DNA of 64,000 nucleotides, taken from contig JAYZWL010000078.1 in NCBI GenBank assembly GCA_036154955.1, positions 96,463 through 160,462 of the forward strand. Direction: 5' to 3'. This stretch comes from Albimonas sp036154955 (GTDB lineage: Bacteria > Pseudomonadota > Alphaproteobacteria > Rhodobacterales > Rhodobacteraceae). Below are positions 22,947-30,777 of this stretch, one piece after another. The position numbers and the translations under genes were made by a program. Within the stretch, counting starts at the first letter, position 1, and each line of letters begins with the position of its first letter. Under the pieces are notes generated by a model. It saw only the letters and a program-made list of their open reading frames with translations, ran no database searches and was not told where the DNA came from.

Positions 22947-24962
22947 ATGCGTCCCGCCGCCTTCCTCATCGCGTTCGGCCTCGCCCTCGGCCTGTTCTCC
23001 GTCCCCAAGCTCGCGGCGCAGGTCGCCCCGGACACGGCGGAATCGGCGCGGACGCCGCCCGGCGCGGCGACCGGCGCGCGCCATACCGGTTCCGCCGCCT
23101 GCGCCGACTGTCACGCGGCCGAGGCGGAGGCCTGGGCCGGCTCCCACCACGCGCTCGCCTGGACCCCGCCGACGGCGGCGCATGTGCTGGGCGACTTCGC
23201 GGACGCGGAATTCGAGGGCGGCGGCCTCTCCGCCCGGTTCCGCACCGGCCCGGACGGGCGCTTCCGCATCGAGGTGACCGAGGCCGACGGATCCCGCCGC
23301 GCCTATCCGGTCCGGGGCGTCGCCGGCGTCGCCCCCCTGCAGCAATACCTGCTGGAAACCGCGCCCGGCCGCCTGCAGGCCTTCGACGTGGCCTGGGACA
23401 CGGAGCGGGGGCGCTGGTTCCACCTCTATCCCGACCAGGCCCCGCCGCCCGGCGACGGGCTGCACTGGACCGGTCCCTACAAGACCTGGAACGCCCGCTG
23501 CGCCGAATGCCACGCCACCGGCTACGACAAGGGCTTCGACCCGCGCACCGGCGCCTACGCCTCGACCCAGGTCGAGACCGGGGTGGGCTGCGAGGCCTGC
23601 CACGGGCCCGGCGGCGCCCATGCGGACTGGGCGCGCGCCGGCGCGGATCCGGCGACGCGGCCCGCGGGATCCGGCTTCGCGGTGGATTTCGGAGGGCTCG
23701 ACGCCGCGCGGGCGGCGGGCGGGCCGGCCTCGCAGGGGGCGTTGCAGCAATGCGCCGGTTGCCATTCCCGGCGCGAGGCGTTCCTGACCGGCAGCCCCCC
23801 GGCGGGGGCGGACTACCATGACGCCTACACGCTGTCGCTGCTGCGCCCCGGGCTCTACCACGCCGATGGGCAGATCCTGGACGAGGTCTATGTCTGGGGC
23901 TCGTTCCTGCAGTCGAAGATGCAGGCGCGCGGCGTGGGTTGCGTGGATTGCCACGAGCCCCACGCCGCGGCGCTGCGGCTCGACGGGAACGCGGTCTGCG
24001 CGCGGTGCCACAGTCCGGCGGGGAACCCGGATTTCCCGACGCTGCGCCCGGGCCTTTACGACGACCCGGCGCATCATTTTCATCCGGAGGGATCTCAGGG
24101 CGCGCAATGCTTGTCCTGCCACATGATCGAGCGCGACTACATGCAGGTGGACGGGCGGCGGGACCATTCCTTCCGGATCCCGCGCCCGGACCTTTTCCCC
24201 GTCACCGGGGCGCCCGACGCCTGCACGGATTGCCACGCGGACCGGGGGCCGGCCTGGGCCGCGGCCCGCATCGCGGAGCGGTCTCCGCAGGCCGCCTCCC
24301 GCCCGCATTTCGGCGTGGCGCTGGCCCATGGCCGCGGCGACCCGGCGGCGGCGGCGGCGGAGCTTGCGGCGCTGGCGCTCGACCCCGAGGCGCCGGGCGT
24401 GGCGCGGGCGACGGCGCTGCGGCTGCTGGAGGCGTCGGGCGACGCCGCCGCCATCGACCGGACCGAGCCGCTCTTGGCCGATCCGGACCCGCTGGTGCGC
24501 GCCGCGGCGACCGAGGCGCAGCGGGCGGCGCCGGCCCCGAGCATGGGGCCGCGGGTCATGCCGATGCTGCGCGACCCGTCCCGCGCGGTGCGCCAGGCCG
24601 CGGCGCGGACCCTGCTGGGGGCGCCGATCGCCCGGATGCCGGAGGCGCGGGCGCGCGATCTGAGGCGCGGCATGGCCGAATGGCAGGCGGCGATGGCGAG
24701 CCGGCTGGACTTCCCCGAAACCCACCTCCAGCTCGGCGGCATGGCGCTGACCCTGCGCAACTTCCCCGCGGCCGCGGCGGCGTTCCGGGAGGCGGCGCGC
24801 CTCGACCGGCAGCTTGTCCCGGCCTGGACCATGCTGATCCGCATCGCCGCGGCGACCGAGGGCGGGGACGCCGCCCGCGCCGCCGCGGCCGAGGCGCTGG
24901 CCGCCGTGCCGGGCGACCCCGGGCTTCAGGCCCTGGCGGAGGAGGCGGCGCGGCTGCCGTGA
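22947..24962 (+). CDS. Octaheme c-type cytochrome-like protein with C-terminal TPR/HEAT region
   Basis: This 671-residue exported protein has AGGAG before its ATG and a signal peptide ending KLAAQ near residue 25. Eight CxxCH haem sites are visible, near residues 52, 185, 214, 269, 332, 351, 388 and 426, including CEACHGPGGAH and CVDCHEPHAA, which resemble cytochrome c554 and related multihaem proteins. Residues from about 440 on are alanine-rich helical repeats: ARATALRLLEASGD and ARTLLGAPIA (HEAT-like), then FPETHLQLGGMALTLRNFPAAAAAFREAARL (TPR). It would act in periplasmic electron transfer; the partner is unknown. No haem-export or oxidase genes adjoin it. Confidence 0.85.
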   Translation: MRPAAFLIAFGLALGLFSVPKLAAQVAPDTAESARTPPGAATGARHTGSAACADCHAAEAEAWAGSHHALAWTPPTAAHVLGDFADAEFEGGGLSARFRTGPDGRFRIEVTEADGSRRAYPVRGVAGVAPLQQYLLETAPGRLQAFDVAWDTERGRWFHLYPDQAPPPGDGLHWTGPYKTWNARCAECHATGYDKGFDPRTGAYASTQVETGVGCEACHGPGGAHADWARAGADPATRPAGSGFAVDFGGLDAARAAGGPASQGALQQCAGCHSRREAFLTGSPPAGADYHDAYTLSLLRPGLYHADGQILDEVYVWGSFLQSKMQARGVGCVDCHEPHAAALRLDGNAVCARCHSPAGNPDFPTLRPGLYDDPAHHFHPEGSQGAQCLSCHMIERDYMQVDGRRDHSFRIPRPDLFPVTGAPDACTDCHADRGPAWAAARIAERSPQAASRPHFGVALAHGRGDPAAAAAELAALALDPEAPGVARATALRLLEASGDAAAIDRTEPLLADPDPLVRAAATEAQRAAPAPSMGPRVMPMLRDPSRAVRQAAARTLLGAPIARMPEARARDLRRGMAEWQAAMASRLDFPETHLQLGGMALTLRNFPAAAAAFREAARLDRQLVPAWTMLIRIAAATEGGDAARAAAAEALAAVPGDPGLQALAEEAARLP

Positions 24963-25193
24963 CGCGGGCGGGGACGGCCGGCATCGCCGAGCCGTCGCCG
25001 CCCGCGTCGGGCCGGTTCGGTCAGCGGCCGGGAGGCGAGGGGCCTCCGCGCTTCACGCGGGCGAGGCCCGGGACCGGCACGGGACGACGAGCGGAATGCT
25101 CCCGGCCATGAGACGCCGCGCGGCTGGCGGCGGCGGTGACGCGTCGCAAGAGGAAGGTCCCTGCGGCGCTGTCGCATGTCATAGGAGGGGGCG

Positions 25194-25269
25194 TGGTGCC
25201 CGGGGGCGGATTCGAACCACCGACACGCGGATTTTCAATCCGCTGCTCTACCAACTGAGCTACCCGGGC
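25194..25269 (-). tRNA. tRNA-Phe (GAA)
   Basis: 76 nt. The acceptor stem GCCCGGG pairs with CCCGGGC, then discriminator A and an encoded CCA end (25194-25196). The D arm is GCTCAGTTGGTAGAGC, the anticodon stem GCGGA/TCCGC carries loop TTGAAAA with anticodon GAA, and the T arm contains GGTTCGAATCC. It sits downstream of yacG on the same strand, the usual Rhodobacterales order. Confidence 0.97.
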
Positions 25270-25346
25270 GATGCGCCGGCGAGCGGCGCGGGGGGGGGTA
25301 TTATTGGATGCGGGGGAGGGTGTCCAGAGGGGTCGGCGCGGGTTTT

Positions 25347-25583
25347 TCACCCATGTTCGCGACGGCCCCCCCGGACGCGGCCGCCGGCCCCCGGAGCGGA
25401 GGATTCGCGGGCGATATCCTGAGCGTAGCCGTCGTAATCGGCGGCGTCGGGGGCGTCGTCCTCCTCCGCCGGAATGGCGTAGGCGCCGTTGAGCCAGCGG
25501 GCGAGGTCCACGTCGGCGCAGCGCTTGGAGCAGAACGGGCGGTAGCGGGTTTCGGTCGGGCGTTCGCAGATCGGGCAGGGCAT
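25347..25583 (-). CDS. yacG: DNA gyrase inhibitor YacG
   Basis: This 78-residue zinc protein has GGAG 7 nt before its ATG. It starts MPCPICERPTETRYRPFCSKRC, with two CxxC-type zinc pairs (CPIC and CSKRC), followed by DLARWLNGAYAIP as in YacG. It binds GyrB and limits supercoiling in enterobacteria. It lies downstream of rng and upstream of tRNA-Phe. The C-terminal ~25 residues are low complexity. Confidence 0.92.
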   Translation of the reverse strand: MPCPICERPTETRYRPFCSKRCADVDLARWLNGAYAIPAEEDDAPDAADYDGYAQDIARESSAPGAGGRVRGGRREHG

Positions 25584-25717
25584 GGGGCGTCTCCGTCGGG
25601 GCGGCCAGCCTGGGCGCGATCGGGCGGAAGCGCAACCGGGCCGGACCGGGCGTGAGGGCGCGGGGTCCGGCCGGGCCCGGACCGCGGCCGGAGCGGGGGC
25701 GGCGGTCGGGCCCCGAG

Positions 25718-25741
25718 AGGCCCCGGGTCAAGCCCGGGGCG
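25718..25741 (+). repeat. Dispersed short hairpin repeat, family 2
   Basis: The core CCCCGGGTCAAGCCCGGGG is identical to the copy at 11931. It lies in the gap between yacG and rng. Confidence 0.7.
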
Positions 25742-25811
25742 CGCATCGGGTCCGGGGCGCGCATCGATCGCGTCGGTCGCGCGGCGCGCAGGCGGGCGCG
25801 GGGCGCGGAGG

Positions 25812-26903
25812 TCAGAGGTCGGGCAGGCCGCGGGGCAGAAGCTCGGTCAGCGGGCGGCGTTCGCGCCGACGGGTCAGCTCCATATGGCCCAGCCCGGTCC
25901 AGCCGACCATCTGGGTGTCCACCGGATCGTCCTTCAGCGCCCGGCGCAGCGCGCCCTCGGCCTGCTTGCGGTCGCGCTTGGACAGCGGCGCGAAGTCGAT
26001 CACCACCTGTCCGCCCAGCCCGCGCAGGCGCAATTGCCGGGGCAGGTCGGCGATGGCGGCGAGGTTGGCCTTCAGCCCGGTGGCGGTGGTGAAGTCGCCG
26101 GCGGTGTTCACGTCGACCGCGACGAGGGCGGAGGTCGGCTCCACGCTCATCCACGCCTCGCCGGTCAGCGCCACGCGGGGGGAGAACAGCGCCTCCACCT
26201 GGTCGAGCACGCCCAGCGCGTCCCACAGCCGCAGGTCGCCGCGCTGCACGTCCTCGGGCTCCGGCTCCACCCAGTCGCGCCAGGCGCGGGTCTCGGCGTC
26301 GGGGGCGGCGACGACCTCGCCGGGCTCGCCGCCCTCCGCCTCCGCCGCGCGGGCGGCGTTGAGCAGGGCGGCGAGCGCGGCCACGTCCTGCTCCACCGCC
26401 TCGGGGTCCACGAAGGCGGCGGCGGAGCGCAGGATGGCGCCCGGCGCGTCCTCGCCGGCCAGCCCCGCCTCCTCCAGCGCGCCGCGGGCGATGACGCGCA
26501 GGCGGGCGGCCTCGTCCTCGTCACGGACCTTGCGGGCGACGTTGATGCCGGGCGCGTGGGGGGTGAGGATGGCGTAGCGGCCCTTGAACAGCGGCTCGTC
26601 GGTCACCGGCGTGGCCTTTCCGGGTTCGGCATGGCGGGCGACCTGCACCAGCAGCCGATCCCCGGCGCGGACCTTGCGGGGGGATTTCAGGAAGCCCTCG
26701 CGCCCGTCGCCGAGGTCGAGGAAGGCCGCGCCCAGCGCCTCCACCCGCCGGGTGACGCGGGCGAGATGCACCGCCTCCAGCCGCGGGGCGGGGTCGGTTT
26801 CGGCCGGGTCGATCAGCAGGTCGGTCAGCCGGCCGTCATCCATGCAGGCGGCCATGCCGGGCAGGCCGTCGTGGTCCAGCAGCGCGATCAGGCGGCCTTT
26901 CAT
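25812..26903 (-). CDS. rng: Ribonuclease E/G family protein (RNase G type)
   Basis: This 363-residue endoribonuclease is shorter than E. coli RNase G (489) but keeps the core: an S1-like N-terminal part (AAFLDLGDGREGFLKSP near 58-74) and the catalytic DNase I-like subdomain with VAVDVNTAGDF (near 270) and VVIDFAPLSKRDR (near 313), giving the two metal-binding aspartates. The zinc-link CxxC of RNase E is absent. It processes rRNA and mRNA. Its ATG overlaps the maf stop by four bases. Confidence 0.9.
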   Translation of the reverse strand: MKGRLIALLDHDGLPGMAACMDDGRLTDLLIDPAETDPAPRLEAVHLARVTRRVEALGAAFLDLGDGREGFLKSPRKVRAGDRLLVQVARHAEPGKATPVTDEPLFKGRYAILTPHAPGINVARKVRDEDEAARLRVIARGALEEAGLAGEDAPGAILRSAAAFVDPEAVEQDVAALAALLNAARAAEAEGGEPGEVVAAPDAETRAWRDWVEPEPEDVQRGDLRLWDALGVLDQVEALFSPRVALTGEAWMSVEPTSALVAVDVNTAGDFTTATGLKANLAAIADLPRQLRLRGLGGQVVIDFAPLSKRDRKQAEGALRRALKDDPVDTQMVGWTGLGHMELTRRRERRPLTELLPRGLPDL

Positions 26904-27493
26904 GCGGGCGTTCCTTCATAGGTGACGGCGAGGCCGGCGCCGGCGAGCAGGCCGGCGGTCTCGGTCAGGGGCAGGCCGACCACGTTGGTGTAGCTGCCGT
27001 TGAGCGCCGGCACGAAGGCCCCGCCGATGCCCTGGATGGCGTAGCCGCCGGCCTTGCCCCGCCATTCGCCGGAGCGGAGATAGGCGCTGATCTCGGCGTC
27101 CGACAGGCGCTTGAACCGCACCTGGGTCTCAACCAGCCGGGTCCATTCCCGATCGCCGAGCCGAAGGGCGACCCCGGTGGCGACCCGGTGCCGGCGGCCC
27201 GACAGCAGCGAGAGGAAGGCGTGCGCCTCCGCCGCGTCCGCGGGCTTGCCGAGGATGCGCCGACCGGCCGCGACCACGGTGTCGGCGGCGAGCACCAGGG
27301 CGCCTTCCGCGTCCGTCCGGGCGGCGACCGCGGCGGCCTTCTCGCGGGCGAGGCGCTGCGCGTAGGGGCGGGGCAGCTCGCCCCGGCGCGGGGTCTCGTC
27401 GATATCGGCGGGGGCGACGGCGTCGGGGATCACCCCGATCGAGGCCAGCAGGTCCCGCCGCCGCGGCGAGGCGGAGGCGAGGATCAGGCGCAT
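26900..27493 (-). CDS. maf: Maf family nucleotide pyrophosphatase
   Basis: This 197-residue protein begins MRLILASASPRRRDLL, the Maf signature with the SxxR/K motif, and has the conserved VLAADTVV (near 69) and the internal RLVETQVRFKRLSDAEI and GKAGGYAIQGIGG segments. It hydrolyses non-canonical nucleoside triphosphates such as dTTP/UTP analogues, helping to keep them out of DNA and RNA. The start at 27493 fits the family; an upstream ATG adds eight unrelated residues. Coupled to rng by a four-base overlap. Confidence 0.93.
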   Translation of the reverse strand: MRLILASASPRRRDLLASIGVIPDAVAPADIDETPRRGELPRPYAQRLAREKAAAVAARTDAEGALVLAADTVVAAGRRILGKPADAAEAHAFLSLLSGRRHRVATGVALRLGDREWTRLVETQVRFKRLSDAEISAYLRSGEWRGKAGGYAIQGIGGAFVPALNGSYTNVVGLPLTETAGLLAGAGLAVTYEGTPA

Positions 27494-27661
27494 GGCGCGC
27501 GCCCGTCGGTTCCGCACCGGAGGCCCGGGGACGCCTGACGCGCGGCCGAACGCATCGACGCGCGGGCGGGGCGGGGGCGAGTCGCCTCCCTCCGTCCGGG
27601 CCGGAAGCCGGGAGGGCGCGACCGCCCGCCGGCGGGGGCGGCGCCGGGCGCCATGGCGGGG

Positions 27662-27880
27662 TTACTTGAACCGATAGGTGATGCGGCCCTTGGTCAGGTC
27701 GTAGGGCGTCATCTCGACCTGGACCTTGTCGCCGGCCAGCACGCGGATGCGGTTCTTGCGCATCTTGCCTGCGGTATGGGCGATGATCTCATGGCCGTTC
27801 TCGAGCTTCACCCGAAAGGTCGCGTTGGGCAGAAGTTCGACAACGACCCCGGGGAACTCGAGAGTCTCTTCCTTGGCCAT
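27662..27880 (-). CDS. infA: Translation initiation factor IF-1
   Basis: This 72-residue S1-domain protein reads MAKEETLEFPGVVVELLPNA, with the conserved HEIIAHTAGKMRKNRIRVLAG and MTPYDLTKGRITYRFK end. GGAG lies 5 nt before the ATG. It blocks the ribosomal A site during initiation. It heads the infA-maf-rng-yacG group; the 168-nt gap to maf may contain a separate promoter. Confidence 0.97.
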   Translation of the reverse strand: MAKEETLEFPGVVVELLPNATFRVKLENGHEIIAHTAGKMRKNRIRVLAGDKVQVEMTPYDLTKGRITYRFK

Positions 27881-28380
27881 GCTGTCTCCGGCGCGTGGAA
27901 TAGGGGGCGTCGCGGCGTGCGGACGCGCGTCGCGTGGCGGGGGGTATGGCGCGTCTGGGCGGCGAATTCAAGGCGCAGCGCGCAACCGGGGTCGACGCCG
28001 CGTCCGGCGCGCCACGTCCGGGCGACGGGCGCGGAGAGGAATGCGGAGGGAGCGACGGGCGAGCGAGGGGGCGAGCGATGGGCGAGCGGGCGGACGGTCC
28101 GGACGCGGACCGCGGCCCGTCCGCAGGTCGGGGCAGGGCGCCGCAGGGCGGCTCAATTGCGGCGGAGCGGGGCGGTCGCGGTCGCCGCATCGCCTTGTTC
28201 CGTCATGCGAATTGCGGCGCCGCGCACCGAAGCGCCTTGCCACAATTGAGGCGAATGCGTGATTTCTCAACGGGTTCCGTTGACCGGCCGCGCCGAAGCG
28301 CCACTTGTTTCGCCACGATCCCGATGCCGAAGCGCCGCGCACACCGCTGCGGCCGGCTTCGATGACGAAGGAGAATGAGC
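27881..28380. other. 500-bp divergent region between infA and the DUF992 gene
   Basis: It must hold promoters for both genes. 28200-28290 is relatively AT-rich and is the likely promoter zone for the DUF992 gene, with AATTG boxes (TCAATTGCGGCG, CAATTGAGGCG), but I cannot assign -35/-10 elements. Open frames here are low complexity. No RNA gene seen. Confidence 0.45.
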
Positions 28381-28908
28381 ATGACCAAGATGACCGGTTT
28401 CGCCGCCGCCGCCGCCGCCGCCCTGATCGCCGCCGCCGCCGCGCCCGCCCTCGCCCAGTCGCCCTCCGCCGACGCCGACACCGCCTCCGGCACCCCGCAG
28501 GCCAAGATCGAGGTCGGCGTGCTGACCTGCGACATGACCGCGAAGAGCAACTATGTGGTGCTGTCCAAGAGCGAGTATCTGTGCACGCTCGACGCCGCCG
28601 ACGACGCCGAGGACGCGACCTATGTCGCCAAGATCGACAAGGTGGGCATCGACCTGAACCTGACGGAGAAGGAGAAGCTCTATTGGGCCGTGCTCGCCTC
28701 GACCGAGAAGTTCACCACCGACATGATGGACGGCCAGTATGTGGGCGCGAGCGCCGACGCGGCCCTGGGTCTGGGCGCGGGCGTGAAGGTTCTTGTGGGC
28801 GGCGAGGCCGACCAGGTGTCGCTGCAGCCGGTCTCGGCCTCCGCCCAGGCGGGCATCGGCATCGCCGCGGGGCTGGAGAAGATGGAGCTGCGCCGCGTCA
28901 CCCAGTGA
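28381..28908 (+). CDS. DUF992 family exported protein
   Basis: This 175-residue protein starts at the second ATG (GGAG 7 nt upstream), then a signal peptide with a long alanine run ending ALAQ near 26. The mature part has the DUF992 features: VGVLTCDMTAKSNYVVLSKSEYLCTL with two cysteines near 50 and 69, YVAKIDKVGIDLNL, LYWAVLAST, QYVGASADAALGLGAGVKVLVGG, and an end VSLQPVSASAQAGIGIAAGLEKMEL. Members are periplasmic or outer-membrane-associated proteins of unknown function, common in alphaproteobacteria. A strong terminator follows, so it is monocistronic. Confidence 0.87.
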   Translation: MTKMTGFAAAAAAALIAAAAAPALAQSPSADADTASGTPQAKIEVGVLTCDMTAKSNYVVLSKSEYLCTLDAADDAEDATYVAKIDKVGIDLNLTEKEKLYWAVLASTEKFTTDMMDGQYVGASADAALGLGAGVKVLVGGEADQVSLQPVSASAQAGIGIAAGLEKMELRRVTQ

Positions 28909-28945
28909 CGCGGGCCCGGCCGGCTGTTCCGGCCTGAGTCGAGAG

Positions 28946-28985
28946 GGGGGCGCGTCGCGATTGCGGCGCGCCCCCTTCGTTTTTC
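28946..28985 (+). terminator. Intrinsic terminator after DUF992 gene
   Basis: GGGGGCGCGTCGC pairs with GCGGCGCGCCCCC (one G-U) around GATT, then TTCGTTTTT. Confidence 0.9.
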
Positions 28986-29006
28986 CGCAGGGGGCGGGGG
29001 CCTCGC

Positions 29007-29066
29007 TCAGCCCTGCTCGTCCAGCAAGGCGATGTTTCAGCCCGCCTCGTCCAGCGAGGCGATGAT
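29007..29066 (-). repeat. 30-bp tandem duplication spanning the thiN stop codon
   Basis: 29037-29066 (last nine codons and stop of thiN) and 29007-29036 match at 26 of 30 positions, in frame. The second unit encodes NIALLDEQG-stop after the real IIASLDEAG-stop. Confidence 0.8.
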
Positions 29067-29720
29067 GGCGCGCAGGAACCGCCGTTCCGTCACGATCAGC
29101 GCCCCGCGGGTCGACAGGTCCAGCCCCACGTCGGCCGCGGATGCGCGGTTGGAGGTGCCGATCCGCAGCCCCGGCCCCAGGGGCAGGTTCTCCAGCGGCC
29201 ATTCCAGCCCCTCGGAGGCCAGCCCCACGCAATCCGCCAGCGGATAGATCGACACCCGCGCCCCCGCCTCCAGCCGCGCCCGCCAGCGCAGGGGGGCGAG
29301 AAAGGCCAGGTCCTCGCGCCCCGCCAGCAGGATGCGCCGGTCGGGATTGACCAGCAGCGTGTGCAGGGCGGCGAGCGAATGGTCGATGCGCCCGCCCAGG
29401 AACCCCGCCCCCAGATAGAGCGGCGCGCGGGTCAGGCGCAGGCATTTCTGCAGGTCGGTCGATTCCTGCTCCGCCACCGGGATCAGCCGGGGGCCGAGGC
29501 GGGCGCGCCAGTGGTCGGGGTCGTCGAGACTGTCCATGTCGCCGATCACGGCGTCCGGCTCCGGCCCCGCCGCGCGCAGCCGGTTGGCCCCGCCATCCGC
29601 CGCGATCACCGCGCCGCAGAACGGCGCCAGCGTCTCGATCAGCCCCTCGGGCGCCGGGCCGCCGCCCAGCAGCAGCGCCGGGCGGTCGAAGATCAGCGGG
29701 AGAGGATCGGCGGCGGCCAC
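29037..29720 (-). CDS. thiN: Thiamine diphosphokinase
   Basis: This 227-residue cytosolic enzyme converts thiamine to thiamine diphosphate with ATP. The motifs are ALLLGGGP near 15-22, VIAADGGANRL near 38-48, VIGDMDSLDD near 58-67 and QESTDLQKCL near 84-93, then GGRIDHSLAALHTLL. It starts at GTG, 6 nt after the stop of the upstream GST gene, so the pair is an operon. A diverged duplicate of its last ten codons lies directly after the stop. Confidence 0.92.
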   Translation of the reverse strand: MAAADPLPLIFDRPALLLGGGPAPEGLIETLAPFCGAVIAADGGANRLRAAGPEPDAVIGDMDSLDDPDHWRARLGPRLIPVAEQESTDLQKCLRLTRAPLYLGAGFLGGRIDHSLAALHTLLVNPDRRILLAGREDLAFLAPLRWRARLEAGARVSIYPLADCVGLASEGLEWPLENLPLGPGLRIGTSNRASAADVGLDLSTRGALIVTERRFLRAIIASLDEAG

Positions 29721-29726
29721 GCCGGC

Positions 29727-30413
29727 TCAGGCTTTCGCAGGGCGGGCGAAACTGGGGCGGGCCGCCAGCTCCGCCATCCAGCGCAGGGTTCCGACATGGT
29801 CGTCGTCCGGGCGCACCTTGGCGACGCGGGCGAAGTCCAGCGTGGTGTAGGCGAGGATGTCGGCCAGGGTGAAGCGGTCGCCGGCGACATAGGCCGACGC
29901 CTCCAGCCGCCGGTTGAGCAGCGCCAGCCCGTCGGCGAGCCGGGGGCGGTGCGCGTCGGCGAGCGCGGGGACCTGGGTCTCCAGCGTCGCCATGGCCGGG
30001 TGGGTGTGGCGGAACACGTAGAACAGCGGCATCGCCACCTGGAACTCGATCCGGCGCATCCATTGCTCGATCTTCGCGGCCTCCAGCCCGTCGAGGCCCA
30101 TCAGGTTGGGCTCGGGCGCGAGGGCTTCGAGATAGCGGCAGATGGCGACGGTCTCGGTCAGGGTGGTTCCGTCGTCGAGCTCCAGCGCCGGGAGGTGGTG
30201 GGAGCCGAAGCGGGCGAGATGCTCGGGCGCGTAATGGGCGCGGGTGGCGATGTCGATCTCCTGCCGGGGAAGGTCGAGGCCCTTTTCGGCGAGGAACACG
30301 TTGACCCGCCGCGGGTTGGGCGCGGTGGAGCAGGTGACCAGCCGGACCGGCCGGGGCAGGGGGCGGGCGGCGCCGGCGGGCGGGGACGGCTGGACGGGCG
30401 CGGCGGTCGACAT
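29727..30413 (-). CDS. Glutathione S-transferase family protein
   Basis: This 228-residue protein has an N-terminal thioredoxin-like domain (CSTAPNPRRVNVFLAEKGLDLP, LPALELDDGTTLTETVAICRYLE) preceded by about 22 Pro/Ala-rich residues, and a helical C-terminal domain (YVAGDRFTLADILAYTTLDFARVAKV). The TxNPxRV form with Ser/Cys-type active site resembles bacterial GSTs of the YfcF/theta-like sort. It is transcribed with thiN. The link to thiamine metabolism is by position only. Confidence 0.9.
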   Translation of the reverse strand: MSTAAPVQPSPPAGAARPLPRPVRLVTCSTAPNPRRVNVFLAEKGLDLPRQEIDIATRAHYAPEHLARFGSHHLPALELDDGTTLTETVAICRYLEALAPEPNLMGLDGLEAAKIEQWMRRIEFQVAMPLFYVFRHTHPAMATLETQVPALADAHRPRLADGLALLNRRLEASAYVAGDRFTLADILAYTTLDFARVAKVRPDDDHVGTLRWMAELAARPSFARPAKA

Positions 30414-30590
30414 GGTGGAATCGTCCCGGTGTTTCGTGGTGGCGCGCAGTGTGGCGGGGGCGCGGGCAAACGTAAACGGGGGGCGTGGGGCGCGCCGGGG
30501 GTGGGTGGGGGGGGCGCGGGGAAGGCGACGGGGCGCGGGAGGGCGATGGGGCGCGGGGAGGGCGATGGGGCGCGGGCGAGCGGCCGGGCG

Positions 30591-30627
30591 GCCCCCACCC
30601 CCCTCCCCCGCGGGCGGGGGAGGGGGC
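30591..30627 (-). repeat. Dispersed hairpin repeat, family 1, inverted copy
   Basis: GCCCCCACCCC then CCTCCCCCGCGGGCGGGGGA: reverse orientation to the copies at 30681 and 46981, lacking four bases between the outer C block and the hairpin. Confidence 0.75.
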
Positions 30628-30680
30628 CGGAACCGTCCCTGTCGCGACGACCTTCCCCGGATGCGCCAACCGCGCCGCCG

Positions 30681-30723
30681 GCGCCTCCCTCCCCCGCTTG
30701 CGGGGGAGGGCCGGGGTGGGGGC
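30681..30723 (+). repeat. Dispersed hairpin repeat, family 1
   Basis: The core CCCTCCCCCGCTTGCGGGGG forms a 10-11 bp stem, followed by GGCCGGGGTGGGGGC. About 40 of 43 positions match the copy at 46981. Confidence 0.8.
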
Positions 30724-30777
30724 GCAGGCCCGCCGAAAGAAGCGTCCGATGCGCGGGGCGGCGCGCCGGGGGGCGGG

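Larger units (their letters stand above)
30414..30777. other. 364-bp repeat-bearing spacer
   Basis: Between rlmE (upstream, minus) and the GST gene (minus). It contains an ~18-bp G-rich imperfect tandem repeat (about 30520-30580) and two oppositely oriented copies of a dispersed hairpin repeat. No gene supported. Confidence 0.6.

Noticed and set aside
28375..28380. The first ATG of the DUF992 gene as its start
   Set aside because: The GGAG site would be only 2 nt away; the second ATG has proper spacing and the same signal peptide.
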